Source of the DNA: an uncultured Ruminococcus sp.
GTDB lineage: Bacteria > Bacillota > Clostridia > Oscillospirales > Acutalibacteraceae
NCBI GenBank assembly: GCA_902773035.1
Contig: CACYDB010000091.1
Location: 1-12,650 of the forward strand
Direction of reading: 5' to 3'
DNA length: 12,650 nucleotides
Shown: piece by piece, positions 6,795 through 12,650 of the stretch
Layout: each line of letters begins with the position of its first letter
Numbering within the stretch: the stretch's first letter is position 1
Translations under genes and position numbers: made by a program
The notes under the pieces: model-generated
Database searches by the model: none
The model's input: only the letters and a program-made list of their open reading frames with translations
What the model was told of the DNA's origin: nothing

Positions 6795-7235
6795 TTGAAG
6801 GTTAAAATAAAGAGGCTTCGTTCTCAGGCAAAGCTTCCTTCCCGCGCGACCTCGGGCTCGGCGGGAATGGATCTGTACGCCTGTATTGACGAGAGCGTGA
6901 CTATCGCTCCCGGTGAGCTCATGCTCATTCCGACGGGTATCGCGATCGCCCTGCCCGACAGTAATTCGGCGGCGTTTCTGTACGCTCGCTCGGGACTCGG
7001 CGTCAAGCACGGAATATGTCTCGCGAACGGCGTCGGAGTAGTTGATTCGGACTATCGCGGAGAGGTCTGCGTCGGACTCTGCAACGTGTCGGACAAGCCG
7101 TATACGATCGAGCCGAATGAGCGTATCGCGCAGATGGTCATCGCGCCTGTGATTATTCCCGAAATCGAGGAAACGGATGAGCTTGACGATACTCAGAGGG
7201 GTGAGGGAGGCTTCGGATCTACGGGCAATTCCTGA
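6795..7235 (+). CDS. dut: dUTP diphosphatase (dUTPase), trimeric type
   Basis: Hydrolyses dUTP to dUMP and pyrophosphate, keeping uracil out of DNA and feeding dTMP synthesis. At 146 residues it is full length with all five motifs of the homotrimeric family: SAGMDLYA (22-29), RSGLGVKHG (65-73), GVGVVDSDYRGEVCV (79-93) with catalytic Asp84, RIAQMVI (110-116) and the Arg/Gly/Phe lid RGEGGFGSTG (135-144). The start is unusual: TTG at 6795, 6 nt after GAGGTG (6783-6788). The nearby ATG (6791) is out of frame, stops after four codons and sits too close to that site. The gene stands alone between the U32 gene and mreB, with 162 bp before mreB. Identification is firm. Confidence 0.96.
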   Translation: MKVKIKRLRSQAKLPSRATSGSAGMDLYACIDESVTIAPGELMLIPTGIAIALPDSNSAAFLYARSGLGVKHGICLANGVGVVDSDYRGEVCVGLCNVSDKPYTIEPNERIAQMVIAPVIIPEIEETDELDDTQRGEGGFGSTGNS

Positions 7236-7326
7236 TACAAAACCCTGATTTTAACGGCTAAATAACAAAACTTATCTCAAAATCCCAAGTTGTTTTAGGC
7301 ACAGCGTACAATTAGACAAAAAATTG

Positions 7327-7355
7327 TTGATTTAGCGGTTTTAATCGGCTATAAT
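7327..7355 (+). promoter_or_regulatory. mreB promoter
   Basis: TTGATT (7327-7332), a 17-bp spacer and TATAAT (7350-7355), a close match to the vegetative consensus. The start is expected near 7362, giving a leader of about 36 nt with AAAGGAG (7384-7390) 7 nt before the ATG. It probably drives mreB and at least part of the downstream cluster. The rest of the 162-bp gap after dut shows no clear terminator. Confidence 0.75.
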
Positions 7356-7397
7356 AATATAGCTTATAGTCTATTTGTATCCGAAAGGAGTAATCAT

Positions 7398-8405
7398 ATG
7401 TTTTCATTTTCAAAGGATATCGGTATCGATCTCGGTACCGCAAATACGCTCGTAACAATCAAGGGTAAGGGTATCGTGATGCGTGAGCCCAGCGTTGTCG
7501 CTGTTGACATCCGCAACGATACTGTCCTCGCGGTAGGCGAGCAGGCTAAGGATATGATCGGTCGTACACCCGGCTCGATCGTAGCGGTTCGTCCGCTCAA
7601 GGACGGCGTTATCGCCGACTTTGATATCACAGCCTCAATGCTCAAGCACTTTATCCGCAAGGCTGCCAAGCCCGGTATCTTCAGCAAGCCGAGAATCGTT
7701 ATCTGTATGCCCACAGGCGTTACGGAGGTCGAGAGACGCGCTGTTGAGAACGCGGCTGTCCAGGCGAGCGGCAGCAGGAACATCATTCTCATCGAGGAGC
7801 CTATGGCGGCGGCAATCGGCGCGGGACTTCCCGTGGACGAGCCTACCGGCTCGATGGTCGTCGATATCGGCGGCGGTACAAGCGAGGTAGCCGTTATCTC
7901 GCTCGGCGACATAGTGACCGCCTGCTCGGTAAGAGTCGCGGGAGATAAGCTCGACGAGGCTATCTCGACCTACATCAAAAAGACTTACAATCTTCTCATA
8001 GGCGACAGAACCGCCGAGGAGATCAAAATTACGATCGGCTCAGCCTATCCCTACGACGACGAGAAGGATATGCTCGTCAAGGGACGCTCGCTTGAGTCGG
8101 GACTGCCCAAGGATATTACAATTACCGCCGAGGAGATCCGCGACGCTCTCGCGGACTCGCTGATGGTTATTGTTGAGGCGATCAAAAACACTCTCGAAAA
8201 AACACCGCCTGAGCTCTCAGCCGATATTATTGATCACGGTATTATGCTCACAGGCGGCGGCGCGATGCTCAGAGGACTTGACGAGCTCGTAATGCAGGAG
8301 ACGGGTATGCCCGTTCACGTTGCCGAAAGACCTCTTGACTGCGTAGTTGAGGGCGCGGGTAAGCGTCTCGGCGGAGTCAGGGAGTATAAGCATAACAGAG
8401 AGTAA
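7398..8405 (+). CDS. mreB: Rod shape-determining protein MreB
   Basis: Bacterial actin that polymerises on the inner face of the membrane and positions the wall-elongation complex. 335 residues, the normal length. The actin-fold nucleotide motifs are intact: phosphate 1 IGIDLGTANTLV (8-19), phosphate 2 DIGGGTSEV (156-164) and the adenosine motif LTGGGAMLRGLDE (284-296). The N-terminal MFSFSKD is short and fits the membrane-contacting end. MreB of other Firmicutes (Mbl, MreBH) would look similar; the mreCD neighbours favour the mreB name. First gene of mreBCD-mrdA with its own good promoter. Its stop codon is the first step of a repeat-rich junction to mreC. Confidence 0.97.
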   Translation: MFSFSKDIGIDLGTANTLVTIKGKGIVMREPSVVAVDIRNDTVLAVGEQAKDMIGRTPGSIVAVRPLKDGVIADFDITASMLKHFIRKAAKPGIFSKPRIVICMPTGVTEVERRAVENAAVQASGSRNIILIEEPMAAAIGAGLPVDEPTGSMVVDIGGGTSEVAVISLGDIVTACSVRVAGDKLDEAISTYIKKTYNLLIGDRTAEEIKITIGSAYPYDDEKDMLVKGRSLESGLPKDITITAEEIRDALADSLMVIVEAIKNTLEKTPPELSADIIDHGIMLTGGGAMLRGLDELVMQETGMPVHVAERPLDCVVEGAGKRLGGVREYKHNRE

Positions 8406-8440
8406 GTAAGCGATAAACGGTAAGCGATAAGTGGTAAGTT
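8402..8440 (+). repeat. Degenerate 7-bp tandem repeat overlapping the mreB stop
   Basis: Five back-to-back heptamers of the form RTAARYG: GTAAGCG (8406-8412), ATAAACG (8413-8419), GTAAGCG (8420-8426), ATAAGTG (8427-8433) and a decayed GTAAGTT (8434-8440). They are preceded by a partial GTAA (8402-8405) that contains the mreB stop codon. At the 14-bp level the first two units agree in 12 of 14 positions. Confidence 0.85.
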
Positions 8441-8495
8441 GGTTTTTGAAACATTGGCTTGCCACTTTCTCTATCTTATATTATAAGAGTGGTAA
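8429..8495 (+). promoter_or_regulatory. Two mutually exclusive hairpins in the mreC leader
   Basis: Segment 8458-8468 can pair on either side. Hairpin A pairs 8429-8438 (AAGTGGTAAG, in the repeats) with 8458-8467 (CTTGCCACTT): 10 bp, one G.U. Hairpin B pairs 8459-8468 with 8486-8495: 10 bp, two G.U. Hairpin B contains the only Shine-Dalgarno-like sequence of mreC (AAGAGTGG, 8485-8492) and encloses a 15-base inverted repeat (8474-8488). Pairing is read directly; a regulatory role is inferred. Confidence 0.5.
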
Positions 8496-8500
8496 TCAAA

Positions 8501-9349
8501 ATGAGAGATTTTTTTGCCGATAAAAACAGAAGAATACTTGCCATAGCTCTCGCGGTTGTGATTTTTGTCGCGGTTATGGGCGCGATGGGCAACCCGTGGG
8601 TTTCCTCGGCGTTCAATTATATGACCAAGGGACTCTCGAGCGTCAGCGCCGCTGTCACCTCCGCGGCTGACGAAAAGACCTACGACGAGCTTGTTGAGGA
8701 GAATAAGAAGCTCAGCAAGGAGGCGGCAGATCTGCGTACTCAGCTTGTGGATTACTACGACCTCAAGGATGAAAACGCAAGACTCTGGAAATACTATAAC
8801 ATCACAAAGTCAAATCCCGATTTTCAGATTTTGCCCGCGAACGTAATCAGGCGCGACTCAAACGACGAGTTCTATTCCTTTACGATCGACGCGGGTACAA
8901 ATTCCGGTATTGAGCTGCAGGATCCCGTCATTACGGAAAACGGGCTGATCGGCTTTGTTTCTTCAGTCAACGCGGCTTCAGGCAAGGTTACGACTGTGCT
9001 TTCTCCCGATTTTCAGGCGGGAGCTCTCGCGAAGAAAACCTCGGACAACGGTATCGTTACGGGTAACTCGTCCTACAGCGATCAAGGCTTGACTACCCTC
9101 GCCAAGATTGACGCGGCGGCGAAGATTCAGAAGGGCGATATCGTCGTTTCCTCGGGAATCGGCGGAATTTATCCCGCGAATTTAATTGTCGGCAAGGTCA
9201 GAGAGCTGCGTATTGACGAGTATGACGCGACTAAATTCGCTGTCGTCGAGCCCTATGAGGATATAAAAAAGGTCACTGACGTTGTAGTCCTCACCGACTT
9301 TAAGAACAAGGGAGAGGTCAAGCAGGCGGCTACCGGGGAGGCTCGCTGA
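8501..9349 (+). CDS. mreC: Rod shape-determining protein MreC
   Basis: Membrane-anchored scaffold of the elongasome that activates PBP2-RodA from outside the membrane. 282 residues: a short cytoplasmic basic N-terminus, one transmembrane segment (about 11-29), a coiled coil (about 57-97, with ELVEENKKLSKEAADL) used for dimer formation, then the beta-rich domain (about 105-270) with conserved turns such as GLIGFVSSV and GDIVVSSGIGGIYP. The start is ATG 8501. In-frame upstream TTG and GTG codons exist, but they lie in the hairpin region and would add residues not expected before the basic N-terminus. The Shine-Dalgarno is poor and can be buried in a hairpin. The TGA overlaps the mreD ATG. Confidence 0.95.
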   Translation: MRDFFADKNRRILAIALAVVIFVAVMGAMGNPWVSSAFNYMTKGLSSVSAAVTSAADEKTYDELVEENKKLSKEAADLRTQLVDYYDLKDENARLWKYYNITKSNPDFQILPANVIRRDSNDEFYSFTIDAGTNSGIELQDPVITENGLIGFVSSVNAASGKVTTVLSPDFQAGALAKKTSDNGIVTGNSSYSDQGLTTLAKIDAAAKIQKGDIVVSSGIGGIYPANLIVGKVRELRIDEYDATKFAVVEPYEDIKKVTDVVVLTDFKNKGEVKQAATGEAR

Positions 9350-9855
9350 TGGAAAGACGCTTCACGGTTTTCAGGTTTATCGCCTACTCGCTTGAGCTGC
9401 TGCTTCTGTTCGTTTTGCAGACAACGCCGTCTCTTTTGCCTGAAATCTACGGCGGAAAACCGCTTCTGATGATACCTGCGGTAATGACTATCGCGTTTAT
9501 GGAGGAGCAGATTCCCGCTATGTTCTTCGGACTTGCGGGCGGAGCTCTGCTTGATTTCGGCTACAGCGATACCCTCGGCTACTACACGATTATGCTCACG
9601 ATAATCTGCTTTGTGATTAGCTTTATATTCCGCGACTATATGGTGGTGAGTTTTCTCAACGCTATGGGCTTTACCGCGCTTATAACAGCCGCGCTCGTGA
9701 GCTTGTATTTCATTTTCTTCATCGCTCTCGCCGGTAAGGGCGGACTGATGTATTACGTTTCGCATTATATCTCGAGAATTGTATACACGATCGTGTGTAC
9801 GGTTCCGCTTTACTTTATCAATAAATTTTTGTTCAGAAATCTTATGGATTTTTAA
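9349..9855 (+). CDS. mreD: Rod shape-determining protein MreD
   Basis: Integral membrane member of the MreBCD elongation complex. 168 residues, typical for the family, and mostly hydrophobic with about five membrane segments, for example around residues 9-25, 40-57, 77-97, 102-128 and 138-158. Family members are weakly conserved, so the call rests on size, topology, the GGALLDFGYSDTLGYYTI region and its place directly after mreC. The start overlaps the mreC stop (TGATG) and, unlike the U32 gene, also has a strong GGGGAGG 7 nt upstream (9335-9341). Forty-four bases separate it from the PBP2 gene. Confidence 0.92.
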   Translation: MERRFTVFRFIAYSLELLLLFVLQTTPSLLPEIYGGKPLLMIPAVMTIAFMEEQIPAMFFGLAGGALLDFGYSDTLGYYTIMLTIICFVISFIFRDYMVVSFLNAMGFTALITAALVSLYFIFFIALAGKGGLMYYVSHYISRIVYTIVCTVPLYFINKFLFRNLMDF

Positions 9856-9899
9856 ATTTCTTCATCAAACTCAAGAAACTAAGGAAGGAAGTGATAATT

Positions 9900-11963
9900 A
9901 TGCTGCCTAACGCAGAAAAAGATCGTGAGATCAAGGAAAAACGCTTTATAAACAAAAGAATAAGCATCTGCATAATTATCACGCTCGTGATCTTCCTTGC
10001 GTTTGGCGTGAGGCTGTTCTTCTGGCAGATCGTCGAGGGCAAGGAATACGCCCAGCTCGCCGACAACTCCACCGCCTACACCGTCACTACCGACGCTACC
10101 CGCGGCGAGATACTCGACTGCAACGGTCAGGGCGTCGCGGTCAACCGCACGGGCTATCAGATCGTTCTCGACAAGCTCTACATCGACTCGGATAAGCTCA
10201 ACGGGATAATCCTATCCCTCATTGATTTGATGAAAACCCGTGACGAAGAATGGATCGACAACCTGCCGATCGAGCTCAATCAGTCGGGCGGCTACAGATT
10301 TAAAAAGGACGATACCGACGAGATTAAAACGCTTAAATCAGAGGATTTCCTCGACCTGAAAAGCTCCGATTCGGCGGATAAATGTATCGCTGAGCTCGCC
10401 GACAGATACGATATTAAGGGAATAAAGGACGAGAAAAAGCTCAGAAATCTGCTTTCCGTCCGTTACAATATGGAGCGCAACCTCTACTCGAACACCACGC
10501 CGTATATCTTCGCCAAGAACATAAGCACCGATATGGTAGCGATCATCAGCGAGAATATGCAGGGCGTAGGCGGCGTCGATGTTCAGACCTATCTTACGCG
10601 ATACAACCCTCTGGGAACGCTTATGCCTCACCTTGTAGGCGCGCTCGGCACCATCAATCAGGAGGAGTATGAGCAGAAGCAGAAGGAGGGCAAGGACTAC
10701 GGCTTTAACGATTATATCGGAAAGTTCGGTCTGGAGCTTTCCTACGAGGATGAGCTCAAGGGCGCCGGAGGCGAGAGAATCGTTCAGAAGGACTCCGACG
10801 GTAATGTTACAAAGGTTGTTCAGAGCGTTGACGCCAAGCCCGGCAACACGCTCTACCTGACGATCGACAGCAAGTTGCAGAAAATCGCGGTACGCTCGCT
10901 TGAGTCTCAGGTCAAGGCGGCGCGCGCCTTCGGTGAATCAGAGGCGTCCTACAAGGGCGAGGGACAGGGCGAGGACTGTAAGACAGGCGCTGTCGTAATG
11001 CTCGACGTCAGGGATTTCTCTGTACTAGCGTCGGCGAGTTATCCGACCTATGATATAAACAGATACTCAAAGTACGGCAAATATTACATCAAGCTCGCTA
11101 CCGACAAGACCGCTCCGATGTATAACCGAGCCTTTGTCGGCTCATTCGCGCCCGGCTCAACCTACAAGCCCTGCGTTGCGGCGGCGGCTCTTGAGGAGGG
11201 CATAATCGACCCGTACACCACGATAACCTGTACTCAGAAGTACGACTACTATCCGTCTAACCCCGTAGCCTGTATGCATATGCACGGCGCGATCGACCTC
11301 AACACCGCCATTACAAAGAGCTGTAATTACTACTTCGCGGAGGTCGGCAGACTGCTCGGAATCAACACGATGTACCTTTATTCCGAGAAATTCGGTCTCG
11401 GTGAAAAGACAGGCGTAGAAGTAAACGAGTCCAACGGCTTCCTCGCGGGACGTGACAGTCGTGTATGGCAGGACGGTAACACCGTTCAGGCGGCAATCGG
11501 TCAGTCTGACAACGCCTTTACGCCGCTGCAGCTCGCGACCTACACCGCGACTATCGCCAACAACGGTAAGCGTCTGCGCACGCATATGGTCAAGGAGATC
11601 CGTAATTATGAGCGTACAAAGACGGTCTATAAATACAATACAAAAAAGCCCGAGGTCATAGATACCTCAGGCGTTTCACAGCATAACCTCGATATTGTTC
11701 AGCGCGCTATGCGCAACGTATGCGCGTCCGAGTCGGGTACGGCTTACTCGATCTTCGGCAATTACAAGGTGCCTGTCGCCGCCAAGACAGGTACAGCCGA
11801 GAACTCGGGCTCAGACCATACGGTGTTCATCTGCTACGCTCCCTTTGACAAGCCCGAGGTAGCGGTTGCCGTCGTGCTTGAAAACGGCGCGCACGGTAAA
11901 TACAGTATGACTGTCGCCAAAAACCTGCTCGACGGATATTTTTCAAAAACAAAATCAGAATAA
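9900..11963 (+). CDS. mrdA: Penicillin-binding protein 2 (class B transpeptidase of the elongasome)
   Basis: D,D-transpeptidase that cross-links peptidoglycan during side-wall growth together with the MreBCD scaffold. 687 residues: cytoplasmic N-terminus, one transmembrane anchor (about 20-43), the pedestal/dimerisation domain with RGEILDCNGQGVA (68-80) and the GKFGLELSYEDELKG segment, then the penicillin-binding domain with all three active-site motifs: STYK (Ser420, Lys423), SCN (474-476) and KTG (629-631). Start ATG 9900, after AAGGAAGGAAG; an in-frame GTG at 9891 is too close to that site. Position after mreD favours PBP2 over divisome or SpoVD-type class B enzymes. rodA does not follow directly; lexA is next. 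Confidence 0.95.
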   Translation: MLPNAEKDREIKEKRFINKRISICIIITLVIFLAFGVRLFFWQIVEGKEYAQLADNSTAYTVTTDATRGEILDCNGQGVAVNRTGYQIVLDKLYIDSDKLNGIILSLIDLMKTRDEEWIDNLPIELNQSGGYRFKKDDTDEIKTLKSEDFLDLKSSDSADKCIAELADRYDIKGIKDEKKLRNLLSVRYNMERNLYSNTTPYIFAKNISTDMVAIISENMQGVGGVDVQTYLTRYNPLGTLMPHLVGALGTINQEEYEQKQKEGKDYGFNDYIGKFGLELSYEDELKGAGGERIVQKDSDGNVTKVVQSVDAKPGNTLYLTIDSKLQKIAVRSLESQVKAARAFGESEASYKGEGQGEDCKTGAVVMLDVRDFSVLASASYPTYDINRYSKYGKYYIKLATDKTAPMYNRAFVGSFAPGSTYKPCVAAAALEEGIIDPYTTITCTQKYDYYPSNPVACMHMHGAIDLNTAITKSCNYYFAEVGRLLGINTMYLYSEKFGLGEKTGVEVNESNGFLAGRDSRVWQDGNTVQAAIGQSDNAFTPLQLATYTATIANNGKRLRTHMVKEIRNYERTKTVYKYNTKKPEVIDTSGVSQHNLDIVQRAMRNVCASESGTAYSIFGNYKVPVAAKTGTAENSGSDHTVFICYAPFDKPEVAVAVVLENGAHGKYSMTVAKNLLDGYFSKTKSE

Positions 11964-11974
11964 GAAAAAACGAA

Positions 11975-12004
11975 AACTCCGAGCTTTGCGGTAAGCTCGG
12001 AGTT
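11975..12004. terminator. Strong hairpin after mrdA, possibly a bidirectional terminator
   Basis: A perfect 12-bp stem with loop TGCGGT: AACTCCGAGCTT (11975-11986) against AAGCTCGGAGTT (11993-12004), 11 bp after the mrdA stop. On the plus strand the stem is followed by CTCAGTTCT, a poor U-run. On the minus strand it is followed by TTTTCGTTTTTTC, a good one. It may therefore work in both directions, or better for minus-strand transcripts. Confidence 0.75.
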
Positions 12005-12023
12005 CTCAGTTCTAAAAAGAAAA

Positions 12024-12170
12024 TGAGGGGTACAAATATTTGTAAGTCTCTAAGTCGACTTACAAGAGGAGGGTAGAACTTGCACCGAACAGTTGCGGTC
12101 TATCCGGTACGACTATATTAAAACACCCTAATATGACGGTTGTGTGAAAATCGACTGAATAGTTGATGAA
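12024..12170 (+). ncRNA. Candidate structured RNA upstream of lexA
   Basis: Consecutive hairpins on the plus strand: TTGTAAGTC/GACTTACAA (12040-12048 with 12057-12065, 9 bp); GGGTAGA/TCTATCC (12071-12077 with 12099-12105, 7 bp with one G.U) enclosing CCG/CGG; ATATTA/TAATAT (12115-12120 with 12129-12134); and ATCGACT/AGTTGAT (12150-12156 with 12161-12167, one G.U). AGGG (12026-12029) can also pair with CCCT (12126-12129) to close a junction, in competition with the third hairpin. Both G.U pairs would be A.C mismatches on the other strand, which favours plus-strand RNA. No known RNA family is recognised and no clear promoter is seen upstream. Confidence 0.4.
12080..12121 (+). CDS. Possible 13-codon small reading frame
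   Basis: TTG-started frame coding MHRTVAVYPVRLY, then TAA. AGGAGG (12067-12072) lies 7 nt upstream, the best-matched ribosome binding site in this half of the window, and nothing else nearby uses it. Against it: codons rare in the neighbouring genes (CGA twice, CTA), a TTG start, and overlap with a predicted stem. No function can be assigned. It could be a leader peptide or chance. Confidence 0.25.
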   Translation: MHRTVAVYPVRLY

Positions 12171-12214
12171 AAAATAGAGCTATAAAATGACAAAAAATAA
12201 TATTTGTACATTTT

Positions 12215-12228
12215 AAAACAAATGTTTT
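12215..12228 (+). promoter_or_regulatory. LexA-box-like inverted repeat at the lexA promoter
   Basis: AAAACAAATGTTTT is a 5-bp inverted repeat with a 4-bp centre. It matches 11 of 14 positions of the Firmicute SOS box (CGAACRNRYGTTYG), differing only at the outer C/G positions. It overlaps the first bases of the lexA -35 box, a position suited to autorepression. Binding is inferred. Confidence 0.45.
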
Positions 12229-12263
12229 GACAAACGGGCGCATATATGTTATCATACATATAT
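12227..12263 (+). promoter_or_regulatory. lexA promoter with inverted repeat centred on the -10 box
   Basis: TTGACA (12227-12232), a 17-bp spacer and TATCAT (12250-12255). The -10 hexamer is exactly the spacer of a perfect 8-bp inverted repeat, ATATATGT (12242-12249) and ACATATAT (12256-12263). The start is expected near 12262, about 23 nt before the lexA ATG. Confidence 0.75.
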
Positions 12264-12284
12264 ACTTAATGCGAGGTGTCCCTT

Positions 12285-12650
12285 ATGAAACCGTTAACAA
12301 AAAAACAGCAGGCAGTTTATGATTATCTGGTCGAGTGCTCGGAGCAGAGCAGAGTTCCCTCGGTGCGCGAAATCTGCGCGGACGTCGGACTCAAATCGAC
12401 CTCTACGGCTCACCTTTATCTCAAGGCGCTTGAGGAGCACGGTCTGATCGAGCGTGACGCGGGACTCAACCGCTGTATCCGCGTTGTAGGCGAGGTATCG
12501 GCAAAAAGCGTGCCTGTTCTCGGCAAGGTCGCGGCGGGCAATCCGATTGTCGCGATCGAGGACGTTGAGTTTTATATCCCCGTTGACAAGTCTTTGAGCA
12601 GGGGCAAGGAGCTTTTCGCGCTGAGAGTTCAGGGCGAGAGTATGCTTAAC
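12285..12650 (+). CDS. lexA: SOS repressor LexA (partial, cut by the right edge)
   Basis: Represses DNA-damage genes until RecA filaments trigger self-cleavage. 122 codons of an expected 200 or so are present. The N-terminal winged helix (about 1-65) has VPSVREICADVGLKSTSTAH (24-43) as the recognition helix region and LYLKALEEHGLIER. The C-terminal peptidase domain begins with VPVLGKVAAGNP, giving the cleavage site Ala84-Gly85, and VQGESM with nucleophile Ser119; both numbers equal those of E. coli LexA. The catalytic Lys lies beyond the window. Start ATG 12285 with GAGGTG 6 nt upstream. Its promoter carries operator-like repeats, in line with autoregulation. Confidence 0.95.
   Translation, partial: MKPLTKKQQAVYDYLVECSEQSRVPSVREICADVGLKSTSTAHLYLKALEEHGLIERDAGLNRCIRVVGEVSAKSVPVLGKVAAGNPIVAIEDVEFYIPVDKSLSRGKELFALRVQGESMLN

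Larger units (their letters stand above)
12012..12284 (+). other. Gene-free stretch between mrdA and lexA
   Basis: With the terminator hairpin this makes a 321-bp gap without a recognised protein gene. It holds a run of inverted repeats (12024-12170), a possible 13-codon reading frame with a strong ribosome binding site (12080-12121), an AT-rich linker (12170-12214) and the lexA promoter with two operator-like inverted repeats (12215-12263). Each is listed separately. Confidence 0.9.

Noticed and set aside
12083..12099. CGAACAGTTG considered as a LexA box
   Set aside because: It lacks the second half of the inverted repeat (no GTTCG at the right spacing) and lies within a predicted RNA stem-loop.
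11964..12200. 6S RNA, SRP RNA or tmRNA in the mrdA-lexA gap
   Set aside because: No long rod-like hairpin with central bubble, no SRP tetraloop helix and no tRNA-like ends could be traced on either strand.
1..12650. Mobile elements, CRISPR, defence or toxin-antitoxin genes
   Set aside because: All long reading frames belong to housekeeping families. No transposase, integrase, terminal repeats of any length or regularly spaced repeats were seen.

Overview
The window looks like ordinary chromosomal DNA from a Clostridia-type Firmicute, most likely the Ruminococcus/Oscillospiraceae group. The reasons are strong AGGAGG-type ribosome binding sites, vegetative TTGACA/TATAAT promoters, a stand-alone PncC-type CinA domain, a ZapA with a long coiled coil, an mreBCD-PBP2 cluster and a LexA of canonical layout. 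This placement is inference from gene content, not a database match. I see no mobile element, CRISPR array, tRNA, rRNA or phage gene.

Left part, minus strand (1-3173). The large subunit of acetolactate synthase (ilvB) enters from the left edge and lacks its 3' end. It has a perfect-consensus promoter and a leader of only about 40 nt. Upstream of it, and separately terminated, is a two-gene unit rsmE-mtnN (16S rRNA m3U1498 methyltransferase, then MTA/SAH nucleosidase). These two fit together because RsmE makes SAH, which MtnN degrades. rsmE is divergent from the plus-strand genes. The two divergent promoters appear to share one self-complementary TTGCAA as their -35 element.

Middle part, plus strand (3356-7235). 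A stand-alone CinA C-terminal domain (nicotinamide-nucleotide amidase type) is followed by zapA, which is translationally coupled (TGATG) to a U32-family protein of the RlhA/TrhP RNA-hydroxylation type. A dUTPase with a TTG start comes next.

Right part, plus strand (7398-12650). mreB, mreC, mreD and a class B penicillin-binding protein (PBP2/mrdA) encode the rod elongation machinery. A 321-bp gene-free stretch follows, then lexA, cut by the right edge just after its catalytic serine.

I found no complete new gene system. The least explained sequence is non-coding: (a) the mreB-mreC junction, with a 7-bp tandem repeat and two mutually exclusive hairpins, one of which covers the mreC ribosome binding site; (b) 12024-12170, a run of hairpins with a strong Shine-Dalgarno and a 13-codon TTG-started reading frame; (c) the lexA promoter, with an inverted repeat centred exactly on the -10 box and a LexA-box-like element overlapping the -35.
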